From an uncultured Bacillota bacterium (GTDB lineage Bacteria > Bacillota > Clostridia > Oscillospirales > Oscillospiraceae): a stretch of 25,378 nt of DNA. The stretch lies in contig CALACZ010000133.1 of NCBI GenBank assembly GCA_937890735.1, positions 1-25,378 of the forward strand. The letters are read 5' to 3'. The notes beneath the pieces are model-generated. The model made no database searches, was not told where the DNA came from, and worked only from the letters and a program-made list of their open reading frames with translations. This document shows positions 1 through 7,395 of the stretch, piece after piece; positions within the stretch are counted from its first letter, which is position 1, and every line of letters starts with the position of its first letter. A program made the position numbers and the translations under genes.

Positions 1-38
1 CATCGGCGCTCGCCGCATTATTGGGTAAGAAAATGATC

Positions 39-70
39 AAAAAGCCTTCCCCGAACGGGGAAGGCTTTTT
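39..70. terminator. Bidirectional intrinsic terminator
   Basis: A perfect 14-bp stem (39-52 with 57-70) closes a GAAC loop. It starts with five A and ends with five T, so it can stop transcription from either side. It probably ends a plus-strand gene that lies off the left edge. Stop codons occur at 27-29 (frame 2) and 34-36 (frame 1), but the frame of that gene cannot be decided from so few bases. Confidence 0.85.
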
Positions 71-130
71 GTGCGCGTAGGCGTGCTGGTGAATAATGAA
101 TGATGAATGATGAAAAATGAATAATTTTGC

Positions 131-471
131 GTAGGGGCGGGGTTCTACCCCGCCCGCGCAGGGTGCAATCGCAAAATCGCACAATGTGCAGCGACCACGC
201 AAAATCTCTGTAGGGGCGGACGCCTCTGTCCGCCCGTTGGGCAATGACAAATTTGCCGCAACGTTTCGTAAAAACGATCGTCCCCCGTGCGGGTCGATGT
301 GGGCATCGACCCCTACAAACGGTGTACTTTTTCGCATCGGTGCATTCGTTTTTTCGGGCGCATACCGCCGGGCGGACAGGGTCGTCCGCCCCTACGGGTG
401 CGTGCGTGTTCGCATTGGTGCGTGCGGGTTTGTAACGCTGTACCGCCGGGAGGGGCAAGCCCCTCCCCTAC
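131..471. repeat. Cluster of five GC-rich hairpin repeats
   Basis: Five short palindromes follow one another in otherwise non-coding DNA. Their stems are 135-143/147-155, 214-221/228-235, 291-299/304-312, 370-377/384-391 and 448-456/459-467. Stems are 8-9 bp with loops of 2-6 bases. The first two carry GTAGGGG on their left edge; the last three carry the reverse complement (CCCTAC or CCCCTAC) on their right edge, so units sit in both orientations. Units four and five are also preceded by TACCGCCGGG. The stems differ in sequence while the flanks are kept, which is typical of a dispersed intergenic repeat family. Open frames across this stretch are low-complexity and have no ribosome binding sites, so I see no gene here. 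Confidence 0.75.
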
Positions 472-503
472 GTTACGACGAAATCTGCCATCGCGCACAA
501 AAT

Positions 504-531
504 CGCGTGCTTTCCGTTTGGAAAGCACGCG
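504..531 (-). terminator. Terminator after the U32 peptidase gene
   Basis: A perfect 12-bp stem (504-515 with 520-531) with a four-base loop lies six bases beyond the stop codon of the U32-family gene. The T-run is better on the plus strand (535-539) than on the minus strand (ATTTTG), so it may work both ways. It closes the five-gene minus-strand operon. Confidence 0.75.
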
Positions 532-537
532 TCCTTT

Positions 538-1758
538 TTATTCTGCTGACAATTCCACCGCGTGGCGAACAAACGACATCGGCGGGACGTACTGCGGCAG
601 TTTTGCACGAAAGCGCATCTGCGGCGTGCGCGGCTCGGTCAAGGGCAGTCCCTCCAGGTCCTCCATCGCGCCGACCGTCCACAAAAACGGCTTGCAGTCA
701 GGTCCGACCAGCTCCACCGTATCGCCGCACGCAAACTTGTTGCGCAGGCTCAAAACGGCGTTCCCTTCCTCGTCGCACGACTCCACCACCGCGCAGATCT
801 GCCAGTCGCGGATGTACCGCGACGAGGCGGTGTACTGCCCCGGATAGCCGTAGAAAAAGCCTGTGGCGTAATGCCGGTGCGAAACATGCTCGACCTCGTC
901 GCGCCAGACCGGGTCGATGGGCTTGCCCGCCGCGACCTCATCCAGCACATGGCGGTACGCGCCCGTCACGATCGCCGCATAATAGGCGGATTTGGCGCGC
1001 CCTTCGATCTTCAGGCAGTCCACGCCCGCGTCCATCAGATCGTCCAGATGGTCGATCATGCACAGGTCGCGGGAGTTCATGATATATGTGCCCTTTTCGT
1101 CCTCAAACACGGGAAAATACTCGCCGGGGCGTTTTTCCTCCATCAGCGCGTACGCATACCGGCACGGCTGCGCGCACGCGCCGCGGTTGGAGTCGCGCCC
1201 GGTCATATAGTTGCTGAGCAGGCATCTGCCGGAATACGACACGCACATCGCGCCGTGGCAAAATACCTCCAGCTCCAGCTCGGGCGGCGTATTGTCGCGG
1301 ATGACGCGAATTTCCGCCAGCGACAGCTCGCGCGCCAGCACCACGCGCTGCGCGCCCAGCGCGTGCCAGGCAGACGCGCACGGGGCGTTTGCGATGGACT
1401 GCTGCGTGGAGATATGCCGCTCACAATTCGGGGCGTACTGCCCCGCCATCGTAAAGACGCCGAGATCCGCGATGATGAGCGCATCCACACCCGCGCGGTC
1501 GAGGTGCTTCAGGTGCTCCGGGAGCTTTCCGACCTCGTCGCCGCGCGGCATCGTGTTGACCGTGACATGAACGCGCACGCCGCGCGCGTGTGCATAACGC
1601 ACCGCCTCCGGCAGCTCCTCCGGCGAAAAATTCCCGGCAAACGAGCGCATACCAAAGCTCGTCCCCGCCAGATACACCGCGTCCGCGCCGTAGGCGACCG
1701 CCATTTTCAGCCGCTCCATATCCCCCGCCGGACAGAGCAGCTCAGGTCTCTTCCGCAT
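538..1758 (-). CDS. U32 family protein (TrhP/YrrO-like RNA hydroxylation)
   Basis: This 406-residue protein belongs to peptidase family U32. It opens with the family hallmark PELLCPAGDMERL (residues 5-17) and YGADAVYL (23-30). The family signature is intact: EVFCHGAMCVSYSGRC (164-179) followed by GACAQPC (193-199), then KIEGR (250-254). Four cysteines of this block (172, 179, 195, 199) are the likely iron-sulfur ligands. In characterised members (E. coli TrhP and RlhA, B. subtilis YrrN/YrrO) the role is hydroxylation of tRNA U34 or 23S rRNA, not proteolysis. The gene overlaps the end of mltG by 17 bases. B. subtilis has the same association (yrrL/mltG, yrrM, yrrN, yrrO), which favours the tRNA role. 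The YrrM methyltransferase that sits between them there is absent here. The exact RNA substrate is inferred. Confidence 0.9.
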   Translation of the reverse strand: MRKRPELLCPAGDMERLKMAVAYGADAVYLAGTSFGMRSFAGNFSPEELPEAVRYAHARGVRVHVTVNTMPRGDEVGKLPEHLKHLDRAGVDALIIADLGVFTMAGQYAPNCERHISTQQSIANAPCASAWHALGAQRVVLARELSLAEIRVIRDNTPPELELEVFCHGAMCVSYSGRCLLSNYMTGRDSNRGACAQPCRYAYALMEEKRPGEYFPVFEDEKGTYIMNSRDLCMIDHLDDLMDAGVDCLKIEGRAKSAYYAAIVTGAYRHVLDEVAAGKPIDPVWRDEVEHVSHRHYATGFFYGYPGQYTASSRYIRDWQICAVVESCDEEGNAVLSLRNKFACGDTVELVGPDCKPFLWTVGAMEDLEGLPLTEPRTPQMRFRAKLPQYVPPMSFVRHAVELSAE

Positions 1759-3169
1759 TGCCGCCCTCCGTGGCTGTATCGCCGGTGTCGGCAGGCGCGT
1801 CGGACGGCGCTTCGTCCGTCTGCGCGCCCTGCGCGATCAGAAATTCCTGGTGCTCGTAGTACGTTGTGGAGAATTTATGCACGCCGTCTGTGCCGAGCGC
1901 GTAGAAATAGTAGTCCGTCTCGGCGGGATACAGCGCCGCGCGGATGGAGTTAAGACCGGGATTTGCGATCGGTCCGACCGGCAGACCCGCGTTCGTGTAG
2001 GTGTTATACGGACTAATGATCGCCTTGTCGGCATTCGAGAGCTGCTCCTTGCGCTCCGCCAGCGCGTACTGGATCGTCGCGTCGATCTGAAGGCACGGAT
2101 AGAGCTTGCTGCAAAGGCGGTTATAGATGACCGATGCGATATTCGCGGACTCGGACGAGCGCGCCGTCTCTTTTTCGACCAGCGACGCGACCGTGATGAC
2201 GTCGTGCAGCGTCAGGCGGTTATTGGCGATCTGCTCGGCGGTAAAGTCGTTCGCCGCCATCTGCTCGGCAAGACGCTCATTGAGCACGTCCACCTGGTCG
2301 CGCAGGTCCTGCGTGAGCTTGCGGTCGAAATTGCGCAGGAAGCGATCCAGCGCCTCTTCCGGCTCTTCGCCGAGATAAAATTCATAAGTGTCCGGGAACA
2401 GATAGCCCTCCAGACGGTTCTTTTCGCCATACGGTATATCTTTCAGGAAATCATAATCAAATTCGGAGCTTGCCGACGCCTCCTCCAGCGCCTGCGCCGT
2501 ACAGACGCCGTTTTCCTCCAGCAGGGCGAAAATGTCCTCACACTCGTAGCCCTCCGGGATGGTCAGCGTCACGGACGCGCGCACGCCGGTCGAGGCGATC
2601 ATGCCGTTTACCAGCGCGTGATAGTCATAGAGATTGTTGAGCTCGTACGTTCCGGGGTCGATCTTATCCTCGGCGTGCGAGTACCAGCAGTAGAACTTGA
2701 ACAGCCACGGATAATCGACCAGACCCTTTTCGTGCAGCTCCTGCGTGAGGTCGGCGATGGACATATTCTCCTCCACCGTGACCGTGACCTTGCGGTCAGG
2801 CTTTGTCAGCGCGAGCACGTCCTGCGCGCAGCGCCAGCCGCCCACGGCAAGCCCCACCGACACAAACAGCACCACGCACACATACAGCAGCACGCGCAGC
2901 GGCGCGGACAGGCGCGCGCGATGGGCGTGCTCCTGCTCCTCCTCTGCCGGTACCGGCTGCTCCGGCGCGGTATATCCCCCGCGCGGCTGCGGCTGGAATG
3001 CCTCCGGCGCATCCTCCGGCGCGCCCGCATTCTCCTGCGAAGGCTCGTCGATCAGGCGGTCGGCGCGCGCCAGCTCTTCCTTTGCGCTGCGCAGCAGATC
3101 GTCCAGCGACAGACCGTCAAAGTCCCCGCCTGCGCCGTCCTGCGGCAGCTTTTCATCAAAATCGGACAT
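1742..3169 (-). CDS. mltG: Endolytic murein transglycosylase MltG
   Basis: This is a 475-residue YceG-family protein. A cytoplasmic acidic tail (1-88) precedes one membrane segment (about 92-112). A LysM-like region follows (about 127-165), then the catalytic domain with GYLFPDTYEF (255-264), ASLVEKETA (328-336) and NTYTNAGLPVGPIANPG (389-405). Glu332 in ASLVEKE matches the catalytic glutamate of E. coli MltG. MltG cuts nascent peptidoglycan glycan strands at the outer membrane face and so sets their length. A short Ala/Asp/Glu-rich extension after the domain (450-475) is not part of the usual fold. The ATG is preceded by GGGGG at a short spacing, a modest ribosome binding site. The gene starts 18 bases after the DJ-1 gene and overlaps the U32 gene. 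Confidence 0.95.
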   Translation of the reverse strand: MSDFDEKLPQDGAGGDFDGLSLDDLLRSAKEELARADRLIDEPSQENAGAPEDAPEAFQPQPRGGYTAPEQPVPAEEEQEHAHRARLSAPLRVLLYVCVVLFVSVGLAVGGWRCAQDVLALTKPDRKVTVTVEENMSIADLTQELHEKGLVDYPWLFKFYCWYSHAEDKIDPGTYELNNLYDYHALVNGMIASTGVRASVTLTIPEGYECEDIFALLEENGVCTAQALEEASASSEFDYDFLKDIPYGEKNRLEGYLFPDTYEFYLGEEPEEALDRFLRNFDRKLTQDLRDQVDVLNERLAEQMAANDFTAEQIANNRLTLHDVITVASLVEKETARSSESANIASVIYNRLCSKLYPCLQIDATIQYALAERKEQLSNADKAIISPYNTYTNAGLPVGPIANPGLNSIRAALYPAETDYYFYALGTDGVHKFSTTYYEHQEFLIAQGAQTDEAPSDAPADTGDTATEGGNAEET

Positions 3170-3187
3170 AATACCCCCAATTGCGCC

Positions 3188-3733
3188 TTACCGGGCGCAG
3201 CTTACGATCTCCTGCGCCACGCGCTGTGCCGTCTCGTCTCCGCGCAGCGCGGCAAGAAGCGCCAGACCGAACGCCTCGGCGCTGCCCATGGCGCGCCCGG
3301 TGATGACCGCGCCGTCGCACACGACGCCCGCGTCCTGCATCAAAGCACCGCCCATTGCCGTCTCCACGCCGGGATAGCACGTCGCCCTGCGCCCGTCAGT
3401 GATGCCGAGCTTCGCCAGGATCTGCGGCGCGGCACAGATCGCGCCGATGAGCTTGCCCGCGTCATACGCGCGGCGCACCAGCGCGAGTGCCTTATCGCAC
3501 GCAAGGATGGAATGCACGCCGCCGAGCCCGCCCGGCAGCACGACCATTTCGAGCTTTTCTTCATCCAGCTCGGAGAGCCGGCAGTCCGCCTCCACGCGGA
3601 TGCCGTGACCGCCCTCGACCACGCGTCCTTCCAGCGCGGTGAGCTTCACCTCCACGCCGCCGCGGCGCAGAATATCACACGGCGCAAGCGCCTCGACCGG
3701 CTCAAATCCAGTGCCCAATAAGATCGTGACCAT
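3188..3733 (-). CDS. DJ-1/PfpI family protein
   Basis: This 181-residue single-domain protein belongs to the DJ-1/ThiJ/PfpI superfamily (class I glutamine amidotransferase-like fold). The nucleophile elbow is GAICAAP with Cys100. Glu14 in GFEPVEALAP matches the conserved glutamate that tunes the DJ-1 cysteine. VVLPGGLGG (64-72) is the usual loop before the elbow. Members are linked to protein or glyoxal detoxification and stress, but the substrate here is unknown. I chose the ATG at 3733 because a clear GGAGG lies at 3741-3745. An upstream in-frame start at 3751 would add six residues that do not fit the family. The ribosome binding site lies inside the last codons of tmk, whose stop is two bases away, so the two are probably translationally coupled. 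Confidence 0.9.
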   Translation of the reverse strand: MVTILLGTGFEPVEALAPCDILRRGGVEVKLTALEGRVVEGGHGIRVEADCRLSELDEEKLEMVVLPGGLGGVHSILACDKALALVRRAYDAGKLIGAICAAPQILAKLGITDGRRATCYPGVETAMGGALMQDAGVVCDGAVITGRAMGSAEAFGLALLAALRGDETAQRVAQEIVSCAR

Positions 3734-3735
3734 GT

Positions 3736-4404
3736 TTATTCCTCCAGACACGCCTGCACGCAGGCGTAGATTTCGTTGTGAATATCCTCAATGCTCCGCA
3801 CACGCCCGTCCTTCGCGCAGTGGATGACGTGCCAGCCGTAATACGCCGCCGCGCGCAGCGCCGTCTCGCGGCAAAGGCGCAGGTACGCGCCGTCTTTTTC
3901 GTGAATATCGGCGTGCGTCTGCGTCTGCGCCTCGCGCCGGCGCATGAGCTGCTCGGTCAGCTCGATGGGCATATCGAGGCACAGCACCAGATCGGGCTTC
4001 GGCAGCCCAAAGCGGACGTGCTCAAAGTCATACAGCCAGCCGAAAAATCCCGCCTGCTCCTCAGGCGGCAGCTTGCTGCCCTGATGCACGGCGTTGGAGG
4101 TCGTGTAGCGGTCAGACAGGATCAGCCCGCCCGCCTCATAGTCCCTCTGCCACACACGCTTGTAGGACGCGTAGCGGTCCACCGCGTAAAACGCTGAAGC
4201 GGCGTAGGGATTCACCGCGTCGGGCGAGTCGCCGAAGTCGCCGTTGAGATACATCCGAATGAGCGCCGATGACGGCTCGAGATACTGCGGAAACTGTAAT
4301 TTTCGGAACGGGCGCTTTTCCGTCTCCAGCCGGTGCGTGAGCTGCGCGAACTGCGTGGACTTGCCGCTGCCGTCCGTCCCCTCGAATACGATCAGTTTTC
4401 CCAT
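3736..4404 (-). CDS. tmk: Thymidylate kinase (dTMP kinase)
   Basis: This 222-residue P-loop kinase has the dTMP kinase pattern: FEGTDGSGKST (7-17) for ATP, FYAVDR (72-77), SDRY (97-100), and an arginine-rich lid RRREAQTQT (155-163). It phosphorylates dTMP to dTDP for DNA synthesis. After SDRY the usual SSxAYQ is TTSNAVHQGSK, a variant of the substrate-binding helix, so a slightly different nucleotide preference is possible. The start is the ATG at 4404 with GAGGGAAG just upstream. A longer frame to 4509 exists, but its extra residues are only the other-frame reading of the glycosyltransferase gene. The start overlaps the end of that gene by 13 bases. Confidence 0.9.
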   Translation of the reverse strand: MGKLIVFEGTDGSGKSTQFAQLTHRLETEKRPFRKLQFPQYLEPSSALIRMYLNGDFGDSPDAVNPYAASAFYAVDRYASYKRVWQRDYEAGGLILSDRYTTSNAVHQGSKLPPEEQAGFFGWLYDFEHVRFGLPKPDLVLCLDMPIELTEQLMRRREAQTQTHADIHEKDGAYLRLCRETALRAAAYYGWHVIHCAKDGRVRSIEDIHNEIYACVQACLEE

Positions 4405-5129
4405 TTTTTCTTCCCTCTTATCCGTTCGCAGACCGCCGCCCAGATATATTTGGGCAGCCGGAGCATCCGCCCGAAGCGGCTGGGCTGCTTGATGAGCCGG
4501 TACAGCCACTCCAGATTCATGCGGATCATCCAGCGCGGCGCGCGCTTGACCGTCCCGGCGAAGCTGTCAAGGCTGCCGCCGAGACCCGCCATCAGGCGCA
4601 CGTTCAGCGCCTCGCGGTGCGCCTGCATGAACCGCTCCTGCTTCGGCGCGCCGAGGCAGACGAACAGCACGTCCGGCGCAGCGGCGTTGATCTTCTCTAC
4701 CACGGCGGCTTCGTCCTTAAAATAGCCGTCGGCAATGCCGCAGACGTTCAGCCTGGGGTGCTTTTCGCGCATTTTTTCTGCCGCCAGCTCGCCGATGCCG
4801 GGCTTGCTGCCGAGCAGGTACAGCTTCCCGCCGGTCTCTTCCAGTACGCCCAGCAGCCCGTCCGCAAAATCGACGCCCGCGACTTTCTGCCGCAGCGGGG
4901 TCTTGAGAATTTTTGCCGCCAGCACCACGCCGCTGCCGTCCGGCAGCATGAGGTCGGCGGAATTGAGCAGCGCGCGCAGCTCCTCGGACTTGAGCGCCTC
5001 GTACGCGATCTCCGCGTTCGGCGTGACCACCATCGCGGCATGATCGCCGCGCAGCAGCTCACGCGCCCGCGAGAGCGCCTCGTCCATCGTGACATTGTCA
5101 AACTGCAAGCCCAGAACCCCGGTTTTCAT
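4392..5129 (-). CDS. WecG/TagA/CpsF family glycosyltransferase (GT26)
   Basis: This 245-residue protein carries the GT26 blocks: TPNAE (36-40), LPDGSG (62-67) with the likely catalytic Asp64, GVDF (85-88), LGAPKQE (159-165), and the C-terminal RAPRW (196-200) and EWLYRL (207-212). Family members (TagA/TarA, WecG) add N-acetylmannosamine to undecaprenyl-PP-GlcNAc, the linkage step of wall teichoic acid or secondary wall polymers, at the inner membrane face. An SLH protein elsewhere in the window needs such a wall polymer as anchor, but a link is inference. A GTG at 5135, two codons upstream, is the alternative start; a GGTGGGG stretch just before it does not decide between them. The gene is first in the five-gene operon. 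Confidence 0.88.
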   Translation of the reverse strand: MKTGVLGLQFDNVTMDEALSRARELLRGDHAAMVVTPNAEIAYEALKSEELRALLNSADLMLPDGSGVVLAAKILKTPLRQKVAGVDFADGLLGVLEETGGKLYLLGSKPGIGELAAEKMREKHPRLNVCGIADGYFKDEAAVVEKINAAAPDVLFVCLGAPKQERFMQAHREALNVRLMAGLGGSLDSFAGTVKRAPRWMIRMNLEWLYRLIKQPSRFGRMLRLPKYIWAAVCERIRGKKKWEN

Positions 5130-5167
5130 ACGCACGCATACCCCACCACTTTATTGATCATAGGCGT

Positions 5168-5196
5168 ATTTTACCACACGCCCCCGCGTTTGTCTA
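5168..5196 (-). promoter_or_regulatory. Sigma-A-type promoter of the wall/housekeeping operon
   Basis: Read on the minus strand, TAGACA (5191-5196) and TAAAAT (5168-5173) are separated by exactly 17 bases. Each matches five of six consensus positions. The start of transcription would be near 5161, giving a leader of about 30 bases before the glycosyltransferase gene. Confidence 0.55.
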
Positions 5197-5218
5197 TCGC
5201 CGCGCGAGAAAACGCGGG
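5183..5218. promoter_or_regulatory. Inverted repeat overlapping the promoter
   Basis: Arms CCCGCGTTT (5183-5191) and AAACGCGGG (5210-5218) are perfect complements separated by 18 bases. The left arm touches the -35 box of the minus-strand promoter, so a regulator binding here could control the operon, the divergent gene, or both. No regulator gene is present to support this. Confidence 0.35.
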
Positions 5219-5343
5219 CGGAAGTTTCACATTTTGCCGTGCCGGCATAAACTGTTATGAAAGCCTACGCTCTTGGGGCGCGCCGGAACGCGGCGCAGCT
5301 CCGACAAAGCCGATGCTTAATCTTTCGATCAGGAGGGAATCCG

Positions 5344-6189
5344 ATGTCCGATACCAATTCTGTCAAGCCGGTCTGTGATCTGCATGGGATCAAGGAAGCC
5401 GTCTGCGTACACACGGACAAAGTCACGGACAGCTGTCTGGCAAAGGACTGCATAGAGGATCTGCGCGTGTACTTAACGCTGGAATCGCAGCGCGTGCTCG
5501 ACCAGTCCACGAGCGCCAAGGCGCGCTATGTGGAGCTGATGCACGTCTGCATCCAGGTGGAGGCTGTGCCCTACAACACCGGCTATTACACCGCCGAGAT
5601 CACCTATTACTACCGCGTGCTGGGCGAGGCGTCGAACGGCTGCGGCCGCCCGGTCACCATCTCGGGGCTTGCCGTGTTCACAAAGCGGCTGATCCTCTTT
5701 GGCGGCGAGAGCAGCGCCAAGACCTACTACAGCCGCGACTGCGGCTGCGAGAGCCGCCGTCAGATCGAAAACTGCGGCGTGCCGACCGTCGCCGTGGAGG
5801 TCGTCGATCCGATCATCCTCGGCTCGGGACTTTGCGACGTGTGCAGCTGCTGCTGTCCGCCGGAAACGCCGCAGATCCCCGAGGCGATCCTCGCCTGCTT
5901 TGACGACGAGCTTGTCTTGCAGGGCGAGACGAAGCGTTTGCAGGTCACGATCGGGCAGTTTTCCATCACGCGGATGCAGCGCAGCACGCAGCTGCTCATC
6001 CCGGCGTTCGACTACTGCGTCCCCACGAAATCCTGCACGCCCAGCGCCGTGGACGCCGCGCAGAGCCCCTGCGAGCTGTTCAGCCAGATCGACTTCCCCA
6101 TCGACGCGTTCTTCCCCACGCGGGAATCTTCTTGCATCCCGTCCGACAAGAGCTGCACGAACTGCGCCCGCACGGAAAGCAAAAGCTAA
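5344..6189 (+). CDS. Cysteine-rich conserved clostridial protein, function unknown
   Basis: This 281-residue protein has no signal peptide or membrane segment and contains 21 cysteines. They include a CDVCSCCC run (about 170-177) and pairs near the C-terminus (CIPSDKSCTNC). Between the cysteines are beta-rich stretches such as ITYYYRVLGEAS and VAVEVVDPIILG. The overall pattern resembles conserved uncharacterised proteins of spore-forming Clostridia; I cannot name a characterised homologue. The start is set by AGGAGG at 5331-5336; an upstream in-frame ATG at 5257 lacks such a site. The gene stands alone between a divergent operon and a strong terminator. Cysteine-rich cytoplasmic proteins of this kind in spore formers are often coat components, but that is inference. 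A metal-binding role is the main alternative. Confidence 0.85.
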   Translation: MSDTNSVKPVCDLHGIKEAVCVHTDKVTDSCLAKDCIEDLRVYLTLESQRVLDQSTSAKARYVELMHVCIQVEAVPYNTGYYTAEITYYYRVLGEASNGCGRPVTISGLAVFTKRLILFGGESSAKTYYSRDCGCESRRQIENCGVPTVAVEVVDPIILGSGLCDVCSCCCPPETPQIPEAILACFDDELVLQGETKRLQVTIGQFSITRMQRSTQLLIPAFDYCVPTKSCTPSAVDAAQSPCELFSQIDFPIDAFFPTRESSCIPSDKSCTNCARTESKS

Positions 6190-6193
6190 GCCG

Positions 6194-6438
6194 CACAGAA
6201 AAAGCACAGCCAAAGGCAGGACCACATAAGAAAACAATGAAAAAAGCCCGCCGGGTCTCCAGCGGGCTTTTTCGCGCAGCGCCACAGGCAGAAGATTTTT
6301 CGTTCCTGACAAGCAGATTTTTTGCAGCGCTACTTTGTGTAACGCAAGGAAAATCTGCACAGTCAGGGGCGAAAAAGCTCTGTCTGGGGGCATTGGGTTT
6401 CTTATGTGGTGCTGCCAAAAAGGCTGCGCTTTTTTGTG
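6194..6438. repeat. Imperfect long palindrome, MITE-like, between convergent genes
   Basis: The outer arms, 6194-6233 and 6398-6438, are imperfect inverted repeats of about 40 bases; the inner 13 bases (ACCACATAAGAAA and its complement) match exactly. Inner arms (6305-6321 and 6350-6367, built on GCAGATTTT) continue the palindrome. The transcription terminator at 6241-6272 looks inserted in the left half, with no partner on the right. There is no open frame that could be a transposase. It fits a small non-autonomous element or a large hairpin between the convergent genes 5344-6189 and 6441-7391. I could not identify a convincing target-site duplication. Confidence 0.5.
6241..6272. terminator. 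Bidirectional intrinsic terminator
   Basis: A perfect 11-bp stem (6241-6251 with 6262-6272) has an A-run on the left and a T-run on the right. It lies 51 bases after the cysteine-rich gene and also faces the end of the long minus-strand operon, so it can serve both. Confidence 0.88.
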
Positions 6439-6440
6439 TT

Positions 6441-7391
6441 TCAGTTTGTCATCTGATAAAACCCACTCTGTCCGTTTTCGGCGCGGCGGAGCGCCGCGAG
6501 GGCGCACAGCGCCTGCTCACTCGCCATGGAGTCCGTGCCGCCGTCCTGCGTGTGGGCATAGCTGCCGTCCGCCTGCGCAAAGCGCGCCAGCACATCCGTG
6601 AGCGCCGCGCCGTTTTTGACGAACCGCGCGTCATCCGGCGCAATGCCAAGCGACGTGAGCGCCAGGAGCGCCTGGCAGACCGTCTCACAGTTCTCCGCGC
6701 CGTAGGCGGTGAAGCCGCCGTCTGCCTCCTGTAGGCTGGACAGGCACGAAAGCCCGCGCTCGACCGCCGCCGCGGCATCCGCCTGCTCATCGCGGTACGG
6801 CGCGAGCGCGCACAGCGCCATCGCCGTCAGGTCCGCGTCGGCGCTGCCGCCCGCGAGCGACCAGCCGCCATCGGGAAGCTGCGCGTCCAGAATGTATCGC
6901 AGATACCCCCCGCGCGTCGCCTGCACGGCGGCGTCCGGGTTTTGCGGCACGTCATAGCCGCCGCTGTCCAGCGCCAGCAGCGCGAAGATCGTGCCGTTGA
7001 TGCCCTGCAAATTCACCGCGTCAAAATCGCCGAGCGGGCGCAGCAGGTCGTATCCCGCCACGTCGCGCGGGTCTTTGCCGATCGCCGTCAGTGTGAGGAC
7101 GAGGCGCGAATACTCCGTATACTTGCGCTCATGCAGCACGCCGCCCTTTTCCGTGACATACGCCTCCACGTCCGCATAGTAGCCGTCAAAATATCCTTCC
7201 GGCACCTCCGCGCCGCCGCGCGCGAGCGCCATGACCGACCAGTCCGCCGCGCACGCCTCCGGCTGCGCATATTTTTCAAGTGCGTATGCCGCCGCCTGTT
7301 CAAACGGCGTCTTTGCCTGCGGCGCGGCGCACGCGCAGAGCGTCACCAGCGCCAGCAGAAGCGGCAGCAGCCGCAGTTTGATCGTTTTCAC
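6441..7391 (-). CDS. Alpha/alpha-toroid (terpene cyclase-like) lipoprotein
   Basis: This 316-residue lipoprotein has a short signal peptide and a lipobox LCAC, so Cys21 is the probable lipidated residue. The rest is helical, with repeats of the prenyltransferase/squalene-oxidase type: QLPDGGWSLAGG (171-182), QEADGGFTAYG (221-231) and QADGSYA (273-279). This is the alpha/alpha-toroid fold shared by terpene cyclases, complement C3 and the N-terminal half of transcobalamin and intrinsic factor. The Asp-rich DxDD cyclase motif is not seen, so a binding role is likelier than catalysis. It is last in the operon, four bases after the propeller gene. The start is GTG with only a weak GGTGA-like ribosome site. 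Partnership with the DUF4430 proteins upstream is inference. Confidence 0.85.
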   Translation of the reverse strand: MKTIKLRLLPLLLALVTLCACAAPQAKTPFEQAAAYALEKYAQPEACAADWSVMALARGGAEVPEGYFDGYYADVEAYVTEKGGVLHERKYTEYSRLVLTLTAIGKDPRDVAGYDLLRPLGDFDAVNLQGINGTIFALLALDSGGYDVPQNPDAAVQATRGGYLRYILDAQLPDGGWSLAGGSADADLTAMALCALAPYRDEQADAAAAVERGLSCLSSLQEADGGFTAYGAENCETVCQALLALTSLGIAPDDARFVKNGAALTDVLARFAQADGSYAHTQDGGTDSMASEQALCALAALRRAENGQSGFYQMTN

Positions 7392-7395
7392 CGTA

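Noticed and set aside
131..471. CRISPR array
   Set aside because: The repeated units are palindromes with variable stems, irregular spacing and both orientations; there is no constant direct repeat or spacer pattern.
186..1082. Plus-strand open frames through the hairpin repeats
   Set aside because: They run across palindromic repeats and then antisense to the U32 gene; the products are Arg/Pro-rich without family features.
1850..3721. Long plus-strand open frame (623 codons) opposite mltG and the DJ-1 gene
   Set aside because: It lies fully antisense to two genes with clear family motifs, is rich in Arg, Ala and His as expected of GC-rich shadows, and has no ribosome binding site.
4405..4509. 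Longer N-terminus for thymidylate kinase
   Set aside because: The extra residues come from reading the glycosyltransferase gene in another frame; the family start and ribosome site are at 4404.
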